A DNA stretch of 64,000 nucleotides from Nymphaea colorata (GCF_008831285.2 NC_045148.1:17018002-17082001), one strand, 5' to 3'; positions 37,046 to 48,760 are shown, counted from the first letter of the stretch. Translations and numbers: made by a program. The notes: generated by a model from the sequence alone, not told the origin.

Positions 37046-37819
37046 TCTTTCCTTACACAAGCACCCAGCCGAGCAACCACCTGGCTGGTGTGGGCCGTCC
37101 ACGTGGCTAATCCACTTTCACTCTCTTTTGAAAAAGGAAAAGAAAAAGGATCATTGGAGGAGGCTTTGACATTCCCTTGCACCCTTGCAGGGAGGAGGAA
37201 GCCTCCTCCATAGCCAGCGACCTCCACCTCTCATTTGCGAGAACAGGGGTGCCACCTGTGGTGGGGGAGGCATCGTCTTCCCCTTCTGGCCTCTGCCCTC
37301 TGGCGGCTTCCGTCTGCCCGACCTCTCACCTCCGTCAAAAAAGAGTTTTCCGTCAATCAATTTTTTTTTTAGGAGGGGAAGGCGTCACTGCCTCCACTGC
37401 CAGCGGCCTCCCTGCCAACCCTCCTATCGCTGGCAGGCCAGAGGGCTGCTGCCATCTTGCCGGCTAGAGGAGGTGGCAGTGGAGAGGCCACTGACTGCCC
37501 CCTCCACTACTTTCTTAACAAAAGGGGAGGCCATTGGCCTCCCCTTTCTTCTTTCTCAGGAGAGGGTTGCCAGCCTGCTAGCCTGCCAGCGAGAGGAGAG
37601 GCAGCGATAAAGCTGCTGGTTGGGGAAGAAGAGGCCTCCCCCTCTGTCGTGAGGAAGGCATATCAACCTGATGTGCTTCTTTTTTTTGGCAGTGAATGTG
37701 GGCCATCCATTTGGACAGCCCACACCAGCCAAGCACTTGCTTGGTTGGGTGTTTGTGTAAGGAAAGAGACTCCCTCTCTCTCCCAACGCTCTCCCCCCCC
37801 CCCCCCCAACCCCAGATCC

Positions 37820-37885
<66 letters not shown>

Positions 37886-40800
37886 TTGCTGCACCTACAT
37901 CTTTTTTCTTTTTCTTTTTTTTGTTGAAAACCGCCTACATCTTTTTTCTTTCTTTCTTTTGTTGAAAAGTGCTGTATCCACACCAGCACCTACACCCTGT
38001 ATCCATGTGACAGGATAAAAAGTTCTCCAACATCTCATGAATTGCCAAATGTCTTCAAGAATGAATGTTAAGAACTCAGAACATGATTCTACATAAAGAT
38101 GTAAACAGGGTGGTGAAAAGAGAGGGATATTCTAGCAACAAAGAATCATTAGAAAAATAGCATGTACTAGAGAAGACACCTGAACAATCCGAAAAAGAGC
38201 TGGCATTGGCTGCAAATCATAGTAAGGAGGAACACACGTCAAAAGCTCTATTGCTGTGCAGCCAACACTCCAAATGTCAGATGCAGCACTAACCCCTGAC
38301 ATCTCAATGACCTGACAGGGAAATCAATACTGACATATATAATTCTCATTTGTTGCACTTAACAAAGACAAATCGCAACAAAGACAAATCAAGCATATTA
38401 TGGAGCACAAAGAAACCAAAATGTTAGTGATATCAAGCATTACTTAATTCTTAAACAACAGGAAGAGAAATAAATTAAAAAATAAAGACAGAAGCAAGAG
38501 ACAGAAGACCATCCAACCTCAAAAAAAGGCATATACCAACTTATTTTTCTATTTCTTCTTTTTATCATAAGAATAATAATAACAAAATTAATCATAATAA
38601 TAGATACCTCCAATATGCCAAAACAACATGTGAACAGCACAAACAGTCTATTATGGATCACCATATAGACGCAGTAGCACCATATGGTACCACGGCTCTA
38701 AACCACAATATAAATACAGGTTGCAAGCCAGGTTTACATGTTACCAGCCTGACCTCTACCACAATGACCTCTTAGGCATGCATAGACGCTCATATGTGTG
38801 GAAAGCACGCTCAGAAGATAAAATGCTGGATGCCTCAGAGGTTCCATGGACGTGGACAGGTATCAAAGAACTAATAACATGAAAAAGCTATAACCCATGC
38901 ATCAGATCTGGTCAAACAGCCTTATCCAACAAACCTAGAGGTCAATTTGTTCACTATGGACCATGGAAGTACTTAAAGCAAGCATATGAAGGGAGGAGTT
39001 TCCCTATGTTAGTAAGGCAAACCTCCATATGTTGTCTATGAAATGAAATCTAAATGGTGTCAAAGCAAATGTCAGCAATTGCACAGAGGTACCTCAGGGG
39101 CCATCCAATAAGGAGTTCCAACAACTGAATGTGTGTTGACATCTGCTTCAGTGAGCTTTGTTGCAACACCAAAATCAGCAAGTTTAACTAGGCCCTGCAA
39201 ACATGTATGAAGCAAAAATATCATCTAAATGAATGAATACATCATTGAAAACTGAAATAGTGAAATAGTAGCAAATAGTCAATGGATGTGGTCACATAAA
39301 AGAGCAGCATTTTGCAATGCTAAGATATTATTGCACAGCATGAGTCTAAAGATGAAGATCCTAGTAAGCATAGAAGATAACTTGCCGGTTGCATTAATGC
39401 TTTTAAGTCACTACTACAAGCAATATGTGCATTCCAACTTAATTGGAAGAAATTTAGTACACTTTAGATAGATACAGTAATTGATCTCCTAAAAGTAATT
39501 CGTGAATTAATTGAACTGCTTAACTCCTTCAGTGAGAGAGGTTAAACAAACCTCATAAAATACAGCATAACCAACAACATCACACAGTACACCAACCATA
39601 TACATGTAAGTGGTACATTGGTTACTTGTACCACTCAAACGTGTAAATACATAGTGCCAAGACAAAACCCATACCACAATTAGCTTAAATCATCACAAAA
39701 GTCCATGTTTCCTTGCTCAATGCTATTCCTTTATTTTTATTGGGTAACTTTTTCACAGAATGCCAGCACAAATTCTAGTTTCAACATTTACTGCATCTCC
39801 TGATAACAAGGAAGTAAGGAACATTATGCGGAAGGAAGAACCAAGTTTAAGATCAAGTATGTTCCATCTGGTCATAATCGAGGGGTGCAAAATAGGCACA
39901 ACTAAAAAGCATAAGTTAACAAAAAATACTGAAATTTTAATTTACTTTTAGTTTGAAAAATAATAAAAATAAATATATCAAGATAACATATTTACTTCCA
40001 AAAGAAACCTATTTAAGTAAAGACGAAATGATTGCCCAACAGAAATTGACTCTAATATATCAAATCTCAATATTACCTCTTTAGTTGTCAATATATTTGC
40101 ACCCTTGATGTCCCGATGAATAACACCTTGTTCATGAAGGTACACCAATCCTTCCAAAACCTGTTTGTTGTAATTATTGACATGTAATGAAGAAAGAATA
40201 CTTAGGAGGCATAAAAACATTTAGCTCCTCACATACCTGAGCTATGTAAACAGCCACCAGAGATTCTGGGAAAGGCCCAAATTTATTTGGTTTAACAATG
40301 CTAGCAAGTGAACCATTTTCTACATATCTACAGAAAATAACTAATGATCAATTCATATAACCATGGAAGAACATCCACAGTAATAATCATAGTCCAACTT
40401 ATACAAAAGCACAAAATGACTGCCTCTGAAGATAGCTACATTTTTGCCAAGCGTGAACAGGTCCACCACGATAGTTACTTACTCAAGAATAATATAGAGA
40501 TGAGTCTTTGTCTTGAAGGATCCAAGATACTTCACAATATTCTTATGGTTTAGATTCTGCCAACCAAATTGAGTCAGATGTCAAAAAGAAAAATTTTTAG
40601 GATATTTTTTGCAGAAATTAGCCATTTTTTGTTTTGAAAAGGTAAAGCTCAAACCTTCAGGAGATCAATCTCTTGCTGAAACACATAAAGTGTCGCCGCC
40701 ACCAGCACCAGACATGACAATAGAAAAACAAAACCATGTAAGACTTGCAGTTGCACAAAGGCAAGCATACAATATTAAGAGGCGCACATCTATCCCTCTA

Positions 40801-41941
40801 TAAAGGGCCAAAGCCGCTTCTATTCACTTCACTGGCAGGAAAATATTGGAAAAGGACATTTTGATGAAGAAAACTGAACTTAGCTATTGGGCATTTTTAC
40901 CGTATAGATGGACTTAAGCAATTTACAGAACCCACTTTAAGACATAAGATAATTTCAAGTACAACTTTTAAAGAGCTTCATAAGCAACAGAAGCTGTTCT
41001 TCCCAATTGGTCACTGTTTTGTGTTCATTTAGAAAACGAAAGGGAAATCACAGAAATAAACTAGGTGACTTGCAATTTTCAGCTTAAGGAACCAAATATG
41101 CATGTAATGCCATCAAACTTAATAAGAAAAACAGCAAATTCCACCACAAAGTTTAACAAAAAAACTCAGGAATTTTACTCAACAAGAAGATACCATGATG
41201 ATGTTGAGGTCCTCCTGAGGAATGTTTTCCAGGGAGACTTGTTTGATTGCAACATAGTTCCCATTTTCCAAATCCAACCCCTTGTAGACGCGCCCATATG
41301 CCCCCTTCCCGATTTCATCTCCAAGCATCTATTGAAGACCAGTACCATGAAACCAAAGTCATACAACGAGAACACGGAAATACTAGAAACAACAGAAAAC
41401 TTCAATCCCAAACCCTAAAAAGCCATATATTCTTCAAGAAGAACTTCTTCTTTCTTCGTTGCCTAAAGAAGCTATATTATCTTTCGGCGTTCAGTGGCAT
41501 TTAGAAATTCAGAGCTCAAATCCCTTTTGCTGACCATAGAGTACCAGCCAAACGCTCCAATAGAGGGATCGAAGAACTTCGAATTAGGATATCTTCCTTT
41601 GCGCAAAATTCTTTTTTTTTTAATTAAATTGCGATTGTTGCGAATGGCAATGCTAAAATCCTAAACGGCTGTTGACCTCCAGCAGCCACCAAGCTTCAGA
41701 ACATCTTCGTTTAAATGAATGACAACATATCCTTTTCGTGAACTTAATACCTCAAACCGAGAATCCTGACTAATCGTCAAGGAACTCGGAAAAATGCTCC
41801 TCTCATCAAAGTCGAAAGAGGAAAATTCGTTCACATGCCCCAAACCAAACGAGAGAAAGAGAGAGAGATGACGCTCACGTATTTGTCATTGAGAGTCTTG
41901 GATTTGTTGTGAAACTGCGCCTGAGTCGGCTGCCGAGACAT
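27216..41941 (-). CDS. MAP3KE1: MAP3K epsilon protein kinase (STE11/Cdc7-like), 24 exons, 1433 aa
   Basis: Exons (minus): 41941-41879, 41328-41194, 40675-40655, 40556-40483, 40327-40237, 40160-40077, 39194-39093, 38311-38180, 36722-36651, 36487-36381, 35898-35784, 35565-35101, 34327-34019, 33637-33593, 32513-32334, 32172-32089, 31911-31820, 31751-31668, 31512-30689, 29543-29155, 29051-28917, 28506-28100, 27840-27726, 27392-27216. All junctions have GT/AG and keep frame. Kinase domain at about residues 22-276: glycine loop [14 protein letters not shown] lysine 50, HRDIKGAN with catalytic Asp145, DFG Asp163, WMAPE Glu190. A Ser/Asp/Glu-rich linker follows (about 300-590), then HEAT/ARM-like helical repeats to the end ([49 protein letters not shown]). 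Arabidopsis homologues are about 1370 aa, plasma-membrane associated, and act in pollen viability and cell division. All active-site residues are intact, so the gene is probably functional. Confidence 0.95.
37029..37792. mobile_element. Foldback/MITE-like element in MAP3K intron 8
   Basis: The left end (GAGAGTCTTTCCTTACACAA, then CACCCAGCCGAGCAACC and GGCTGGTGTGGGCCGTCCA) is mirrored at the right end (GGACAGCCCACACCAGCC, then GGTTGGGTGTTTGTGTAAGG and AAAGAGACTC). The imperfect inverted ends are about 80 bases long around a GC-rich core of about 580 bases. The core reads in several frames (up to about 150 codons) but with no family motif, so the frames are probably a by-product of high GC. The element sits between TA repeats on the left and a C run plus a long AT repeat on the right. 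The autonomous partner is unknown; Mutator-like or foldback classes both fit. Confidence 0.7.
37793..37883. repeat. C15 run and (AT)n microsatellite in MAP3K intron 8
   Basis: Fifteen consecutive C residues are followed after a short spacer by about 31 AT units. The tract borders the right end of the foldback-like element and is a likely site of length variation. Confidence 0.95.
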
Positions 41942-41999
41942 CGCGCTACCACCATGCGAACTCGACAAAAAATTGACGCAGAGGCGTAGGGACTTCGCC

Positions 42000-42107
42000 C
42001 TAAACCTGCAGTTCAATCACACGAACGAGGGAGAGATCGCGGTCACGTATTTGTCCCTGCGTCTTGGATTTGTTGTGAAACTGCGCCCCAGTAGGCCGCC
42101 AACACAT
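42000..42107 (-). other. Upstream ORF (35 codons) in a duplicated copy of MAP3K exon 1
   Basis: ATG at 42107 opens a frame that starts [16 protein letters not shown], compared with [16 protein letters not shown] in the true exon 1. A 2-base deletion then shifts the frame, and it stops at TAG (42000-42002), 58 bases upstream of the genuine ATG at 41941. If transcription starts to the right of 42107, this would be an upstream ORF that ribosomes meet first. The GTGACC after the copied exon could act as a splice donor, but the copied exon is 61 rather than 63 bases long, so joining it to exon 2 would not be in frame. Confidence 0.6.
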
Positions 42108-42150
42108 TCGCGCCACCACCATGCGAACTCGACCAAAATAGAACGAATGC
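42020..42150. repeat. Tandem duplicate of MAP3K 5' leader and exon 1
   Basis: Diverged second copy, at a spacing of 168 bases, of the segment at about 41850-41985. Shared blocks include CACGTATTTGTC, GTCTTGGATTTGTTGTGAAA with CTGCGCC, and ACCACCATGCGAACTCGAC. It covers the coding exon, its donor region and part of the leader. Confidence 0.85.
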
Positions 42151-42164
42151 TGAGAAGGGATTAG

Positions 42165-42167
<3 letters not shown>

Positions 42168-42200
<33 letters not shown>
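42168..42200. repeat. (GA)n microsatellite upstream of MAP3K gene
   Basis: About 16 GA units; on the transcribed minus strand this is a CT-rich tract some 230 bases before the kinase ATG, a usual position for a pyrimidine-rich leader or core-promoter element in plants. Confidence 0.9.
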
Positions 42201-42202
<2 letters not shown>

Positions 42203-43420
42203 CAAAACTTAGTTCTGCATCAACCCCACAGGTATCGGTTGCTCCCCTGAATGGAACTGGAACGAAGTTTCAAAGAAAATTGCAGGAATCGTTGGAATGG
42301 AAACAAAATGCACAGTTCCAAGATCCCTTTGTAGACATGGATCTGCGTCCTGGAAACAAATTTCCCTGAGTGGGTTAAAAAGGAACTTAGACAGTGGTTT
42401 GAAAATTTTGCCAAGATTATAAGACATTCAAGTAATTTTGTTAAAGGACGCCGACACATTTTGAAAATACATATAAAATAGTAAGGCCGAAATGAAATTT
42501 TTGTATAAAAGCGTTCGACATTTTTCCGTCTTCTTCTTCTCATTCTTTTTCCACCCTTCTCTCTACTTTACCGTGAAACCAACTGGCAACCGGAGCCTAA
42601 CGAAATGGGAGCCTAACGAGATCGTTGCTGGCATCACAGTGAGAAACCAAAGCATTTACAGGTAGGTTTGTCATAATCCTTTTATTTTTGTTTTCACTTT
42701 TTTGTGACACAGGAAAACAACCGTCGGCAATTGTTTCTCTCTCTCTCTCAGCCTGGCGTTGAGGGTTTCAGCTTGAAACCCTATCTGTCGACAACACTCG
42801 ATGGACCGAATCCCTCTCAGTCGATAATATGGGTCGCTGAAGACTCTCGATGCAGAGATTGAGGGTTTCGGGCACCTGATTTGCTTTTAATTTTTGTCAC
42901 CGGAAAAAAAAAAGGGCGGACTGCGCCAGTGGCATCACCGGTGTTCTTCTTCTTTTCAGTGCGTGAGTTACGTCGGAATATGAAAAGTCGACTACCATGC
43001 ACCTGGGCAGATGTTGCGCGTGGTGGAGTTTGAGAGGACAAAAAATAGACAGCGAGTGGCGAGCCAAATGATCATATATTCTTGTCCATGGTTTCTTGCC
43101 TCAATCTTGAAGTGGGACGAAAATTCAGGAAGCAAATTTCTGGAATCATCTCCAACGATCAAAATTTTTATCCCCAATTTGATGAAACTGGGTTGAAATT
43201 CCAGACTTTTTAATTTTAATTTCTTCTTCTACAATAAATTTTCATACCATCAGAAGGGCCCATAATGACATATTAATTCCCCTACAATGCCATGAATCTC
43301 ATAAACCTAATGGCGAATGATCAATAAATAAATAAACAAATATGGTCTAGAGCGTCAAAACCCCTATCTGTAAAGGGCTATAAGTGTCTATGCCTTAGAC
43401 GTCTGAGAGTATCTACATTG

Positions 43421-43452
43421 AGGAACATGAACCTGGAGGAACATGAACCTGG
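43421..43452. repeat. Perfect tandem duplication, 16-bp unit
   Basis: Two adjacent copies of AGGAACATGAACCTGG. Confidence 0.95.
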
Positions 43453-43567
43453 CCGAGACAGAATCTGCAACTGAACTCCCGCATCAGGCCAATCACCTGC
43501 ATTGGAGACTGAATGTGGAGTCTGAGCTTCTGAGCTGCTCTGGTCATTCTCCCTTGATTGAACAGAA

Positions 43568-43639
43568 GTTGTATCTGCCTCCTTGTCACCACTTTAAAGA
43601 AACGTTGTATCTGCCTCCTTGTCACCACTTTAAAGAAAC
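43568..43639. repeat. Perfect tandem duplication, 36-bp unit
   Basis: Two identical adjacent copies beginning GTTGTATCTGCCTCCTTGTC and ending AAAGAAAC. Confidence 0.95.
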
Positions 43640-44502
43640 ATATTAGAGACATTAAGAGGTCGGTCGTTTGATTGTTGTCTATTGGGACAGGACGTCGTGT
43701 CCATTACACTATTGTCATGTCCTTATGGACAATGATCATCCTTGTCCACCGTTTGATGATTTTAAGAACAGAACACCACGTTCTTCTTGTCCGGCGTTTG
43801 TTTCGCATGTCTGTTCTGTCTGTTTTGTCCGTCTCCGTTTGACGTTTGTTCGCATAATAAACAAATCTAATTACAATTATGAAAAATAAATTAATACTCT
43901 GTTGTTTTATTTATGTCAATCTAATGTAAATTTGGGATATGTCAATAGATCAAGATTCATATTAGATATCTAATTAACCAATCAAACTGCTTAAACAAAT
44001 TAGGTTTGGATGTAAAAAAAAAATCATAATCCAATTAAGAAATGGGATATGTTCCAAATTTAAGAACTAATCAAATTCAAATTCCTTGTTAAATGAATAT
44101 TCTAACGAATAATAACCATTAATAACGTCAATATCTACATACATAATCTGAAAGTCTGTTGTTAAAAAAAGCATATATAATGCAGTTCATATTTGATAAG
44201 TTGTGAACTTAACTGTAGTAATTTGGAAGTTAGACTCAAATGTGTATAAAGTTTTTCAACTACCAATTAAATTCAAAGTATGTGAACATTCCAATGAACC
44301 GAATATGACAAAAAGATTCATGCAATTTGAATACAATACATTGACATTCGTGCATCCACCTTGAACGTGCTCAACAGAGACAATTTTAATACAGGGAACC
44401 CTATGAAAAAGCTGCTCACACTGAATCTACTCCAACAGCCAATTCTTATCTTGAGCTTCTGGCTATCTCAAAACCAAGACAGCTTAAGCGATGAAAATGC
44501 AG

Positions 44503-44538
44503 TCTTTTTGCTTGAAACCATCTTTTTGCTTGAAACCA
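44503..44538. repeat. Perfect tandem duplication, 18-bp unit
   Basis: Two adjacent copies of TCTTTTTGCTTGAAACCA. Confidence 0.95.
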
Positions 44539-45973
44539 TAGACTGCCACTTCCTCCCCTTCTTCATACATGAGAGAATTTGCAGGCAAACTTCCTTCCCA
44601 CCAATAGAAGGCCAACCATCGAGGATGATGCCATGAGTGGACCAAACTCCAAGCGCTGACAATGACTTGAAATACATAAACTAAAACTCCTCAGTAGCGA
44701 GAAATGGATGGCAGTAACTCACTGGCAGCACAGGCAGAGGCATTGACGTTCCCCCCACCTCTGTGGTAACTGTTTTGCTTGTGTCATGCTAATGCCGGCC
44801 TGACTAGTTGTTGGGCTATTCTGAAGATGCAGAGGCATACTAGGTCAGATTTGATAACTGTCTTCAGTGGGTCACAACAATTGCTGGAAGGGGTGCTTGT
44901 ACAGTTTACAGAAGATCTACCATCTGACCAACTAGGAATTAGGATACAGCTCGTTCACAATGTTAGTAGAATGTTGCGTTGCTTCTTCTGGAGACATGGT
45001 ACCCAATCTCTGCCATGCATTCCTTGCACATATCACTGAAGACAATTTCTTCATCATCGCCAATATGCAACATCAAATTCATGGTTGACTACATATGCAA
45101 AAGATGAATTGCCAACAAAAACATAAATTTTGTGTTTATCAGGTTAGCATTATGACAGGATGCAATATATATTTCAAAATAAATATGCTTGCAACAATCA
45201 ACTCTGATTTACAGGTCATTGCTTCTAGACGGAGCTAGAGAATGAAACAAGCAGCTCATGGCTCGACTTGGTTTGGTTCTGAAATACTGTTGGAGCTATA
45301 GATGCACAACTGAAGTAGACATCAGGTTACCACCTGTCTACCAGATCGCCAGCCACAAAAGCCCTCTACTTGATTCAGTACTTTCATTAATATGCTAATT
45401 AGCTAACATGTTTAAAGATGTTGCACCGCAGAGAGAGCAAATTTAAAAGTAAGTCCACATGCAAAATAAATTATTCAAATCAAACAAAGGGCTCTTCGTT
45501 TCAGCTTGGCACATACAAGCTTGCACAATTACACATAAATTTAGAATATGCTACCATAAGCATACGGACCGCTAAAAATTTCACTCACTGGGAAAACCAA
45601 ACATATTGGAGAGAAGAAGCTAGCTTGTGATCGACTCACAAGATTCTGGCAGCAACAAGTTCAGGCCCACTGGGCTTCATGGTTTGTTCGGAGTCCATTT
45701 CACAAGCAAAATTCAATATCTAGTGAACAAATTCCTAATAATCAGAGCATGTTTTGGTTCAATTGGGAATGGTTGAGGAGTTTTATCACGGCTCTGAAGA
45801 CGGTTCAGGTTTAGATTTCCTTTCAAACTCATCTGGAAACCATCATCATGCATTGAAACATGCAAAAAACATATAGCAGAACTGAAATTTGATGAATTGC
45901 ATTTGTAGAACGAGAGTAAAAGATCAGACCTCATAGGCTCCATTTTTCTGAAGCCTAATCCTCCCACCCACGG

Positions 45974-45976
<3 letters not shown>

Positions 45977-46006
<30 letters not shown>
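45977..46006. repeat. (GA)n microsatellite
   Basis: About 15 AG units, within a longer purine-rich region that reaches to about 46460. Confidence 0.95.
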
Positions 46007-46012
<6 letters not shown>

Positions 46013-46217
46013 CTTGACACATGGAGGAAGGAAGAGAGACAACGATAGAAAGAGAGAGAAGAGAACCCCAAATCGATGCAAAGGAGCAAAAACCCTAGTT
46101 ATGCAAATCAGAGACAAATAAAAGGAGGGAGTGAGAGAGAAAACAAGAGAAACTGGATCTCATTTGGAAAAGTTATTCACCATAACGATGGAGCTCCTTG
46201 CAGCAATGAAGGTGATT

Positions 46218-46278
46218 GCAAGACCCGTCGGTTGATGGAATGGAGGAAGCAAGACCCGTCGGTTGATGGAATGGAGGA
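46218..46278. repeat. Near-perfect tandem duplication, 31-bp unit
   Basis: Two adjacent copies of GCAAGACCCGTCGGTTGATG followed by GAATGGAGGA; the second copy is complete to its last base or two. Confidence 0.9.
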
Positions 46279-46501
46279 TGAGAGTAACAGAGAGAGCAAG
46301 GGAGCTTAGAACAGTGGGCGAGGAGGAGACTCAGAAGAGAGAAGGGGGAGAGACGAAGGAGAATGAAAGAAGGAGAAAGGGGGAGGAGAACACAAGAAGG
46401 AGACTCAGAAGAGAGAAGGAGAAAGGAGGAGGAGAACGAAAGAAGGAGAAAGGGCTCGAGTTCGACTCGCGGATAGCTCGGGGAAGAGAGATGAGTGTCT
46501 T

Positions 46502-46543
46502 GTTCCACGCTGTTCCGAGGGTCAGCTCGGAACAGCGTGGAAC
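46502..46543. repeat. Perfect inverted repeat: 18-bp arms, 6-base loop
   Basis: Arm GTTCCACGCTGTTCCGAG, loop GGTCAG, then the exact reverse complement. As RNA or single-stranded DNA it would form a very stable GC-rich hairpin. No T run follows that would make it a typical bacterial-type terminator, and the context is plant intergenic DNA. Confidence 0.95.
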
Positions 46544-46625
46544 ATGGTGTAATTTATACCCCTTGTTCGGTTATCCATCCTGTCCATCGTGTACTGCAGA
46601 CAGCGTTTGATAGGAAGATTGATTA

Positions 46626-46647
46626 AACAGGACACGCGTGTCCTGTT
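46626..46647. repeat. Perfect 22-bp palindrome
   Basis: AACAGGACACG followed directly by CGTGTCCTGTT, with no spacer. It lies close to the right end of the possible 3-kb element and may be part of its subterminal repeats. Confidence 0.95.
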
Positions 46648-46689
46648 CTGCATGTTCTTTGGCTATCAAACGACCTCTAAAGGTTGGCG

Positions 46690-48760
46690 ATATGTGTCAA
46701 TCCTCAAGCAGGTTAAGAAGACATATGCTAGAGGATCTGAAAAGGTCCATGCTTATGGGAACTCAACTTATGGTGTATACCAACAAGGAACCTCTCTGAC
46801 CAACCTCAAAGTTCACATGGGACTTGTTGGCCTCACAACTCTTCTCCAACTTTTGCTTAACCTGCTTATGAATATATTTTAAGTGCTGAAGAATAACTGG
46901 CGCTGATGGAGCAGGATCATTAGGTGAGACCAAATTCCATCTTTTTAATATTATTATCTACCAAACACTTGAGCAAGTTTTCAATGTCTTGTTAACGACT
47001 TCGGTTTAGCCATATATTTGAGGACAGCATGCACTATTGAACTAGAACTTAGTTTATGACAAAGACTGTCATTTTAGGAAAACTATCAACTACGACCAGA
47101 ATGGAGCCAAAACTACAAATAGTGTTAGGGAGGCCAATGATAAAAATCTATGAACACATGCTCCCAAATAGTTTGAAAAGATCAAGTTCAAAAGAGTAAA
47201 GTTCTTTGCGCTGCTCAAAACAAAGAACTTGTATTGACATTATCACAAGAAGGCTATTCTTCCTACTATGGGCATCAGCAACTTTATTCAATGTGTTAGA
47301 CTAGTGTTTGATTGAAAATATGTATTTTTGTAGAAAACTTGTCCACTTCACATGCCTAACACCGACTTTTTTTAGCTATTCAATTACTTCAGTGCCTCAT
47401 GGTCAATACAACATAAATTCATTAAAAATCAAGTTCTGCTTCCAATATTTTAAAGATTGAACCACAACATAAAATTCTGAATCATATATAGAGCAATTGC
47501 AGTTGGACTGCTTCAACTTTTCACTACAGAAGGCAACTAGTTTTCTATTTTGACTCAAAACAGTGTCAATACCTATATTAGAGGCATTACACAACTTCAA
47601 AAATGAGAGAAAAAAAAAACAGGGAGAGCGAACACGGGGCCATTGGTCACCTTTTCTTTGATGAGATGAGGGTGAAAGCTGTAATACCTCAAATGTTTAG
47701 TCATGTATCGAAGATTGTGAAGAATCTTCAAGGGTTTATAAAATGGGTCATTGATGAGAAGATTGTCTTGGTTCTTGGCTGGAGCCAAAATTGCTAGGAG
47801 GCGGGTTGAGATCCGTTGAACCAAGGATCGAGCCCAGGAGTGGGTCGAGTTGTTATAAAAACTCTCTTAACTATAGGTGTCTAATGCCATGATGGTGCTG
47901 AAATTTTGTATGAACCATTGATAGAAGGTGGCTAGCCCATGAACACTGGAAACATCACCTATAGTTGGCAGGATTGGCCAATCCACTATTTGCTTACACC
48001 TTAGATGGATATGCTTTCACACCCTGAAATGAAACAATAACACCCATGAAAACCAAACTGGAAGTAAGGGAAATGACGCTTTTTAAAGTTAACAAATAGC
48101 TTTTCTTTGCTAATTATTTTGAAAACATGCCATAGATGAGAGAGATGGTTTGACACCAACTTACTATATATCAAGATGTCATCAAACTAGACTCCCGACA
48201 TTCCGCTAGGGAATCTCTATAGGATAGACCAACGAGAATAGGTGATTTCTTAGGCTTGTCAACATGAGGGAGTCTTGTCTCCGTAATACGCAAGAGAACA
48301 ATCTTATGTCCATCAAAGAGACAAGAATATGTGTTCTTTCACCTACCATACTGCCATGGTTGCCCAAGGAGGTAATGGAAAACATTCATTGATCGACACC
48401 GCACCATACCTCATCCTTGTAATTGGGATTCATAAATAACTTAACAAATGACATATGTATAATGGGAACCGCATCACCATACATCGCGCTTCGAAAATGT
48501 TGGTCCTAAGCCAGCTAGACCCTTTAGATGCACAGTGTGCAGTCAAAATATAACGAATAGACAAGTTATCTAAGTTAGACCCATCAAACTATATAATATC
48601 CTCGACATTGTCGGACTCAATGTCAGTAGACTTATCAGCAATAAGAAACTGGGCATTGGGTTCCTTAGCAGCATATTCTAGATGGCTTTGCTTAACATAG
48701 TTCGAGCACCATGACTGTATGTGACCTACTTTGGACACCTAAAAAACATAGTAGAGGGAT
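46690..48760 (-). pseudogene. Highly decayed Ty3/gypsy gag-pol remnant
   Basis: Minus-strand remains in the correct order for a Ty3/gypsy element. A frameshifted zinc-knuckle segment lies near 48700-48740 (VGHIQSWCSNY). An RT active site is at about 48163-48186 (FDDILIYSK, followed by NHLSHLWHVFKI). RNase H is at 47403-47600 (CNASNIGIDTVLSQNRKLVAF, CSIYDSEFYVVVQSLKYW). Integrase-like traces lie further left. Many stops and frameshifts are present and no LTRs were recognised, so this is an old relic. Motif order and spacing are what support it; each motif alone would be weak. Confidence 0.72.

Larger units (their letters stand above)
42201..43652. other. Promoter side of MAP3K gene and intergenic DNA
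   Basis: No supported coding region. Two perfect short tandem duplications lie near the right end, with units of 16 bp (43421-43452) and 36 bp (43568-43639). Confidence 0.4.
43653..46681. mobile_element. Possible non-autonomous DNA transposon, about 3 kb
   Basis: The left end reads AGAGGTCGGTCGTTTGATTG and then a GGACAGGACG motif; the right end, reverse-complemented, reads AGAGGTCGTTTGATAGCC and then AACAGGACACG. The ends thus look like imperfect inverted repeats, and CGTTTGA and TGTCC motifs recur in both subterminal regions, as in hAT-type MITEs. I found no clear target duplication, so the two ends could instead be separate short copies. The interior has no transposase motif; it contains an 18-bp and a 31-bp tandem duplication, a GA repeat and purine-rich DNA. 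Confidence 0.45.

Noticed and set aside
37177-37927. Several long overlapping frames in the GC-rich core of the intron 8 element
   Set aside because: Frames are open on both strands at once, run into the AT repeat (IYIYIY) and show no domain motif.
46501-46560. Rho-independent terminator
   Set aside because: The hairpin is strong but there is no following T tract or bacterial gene; the context is plant intergenic DNA.
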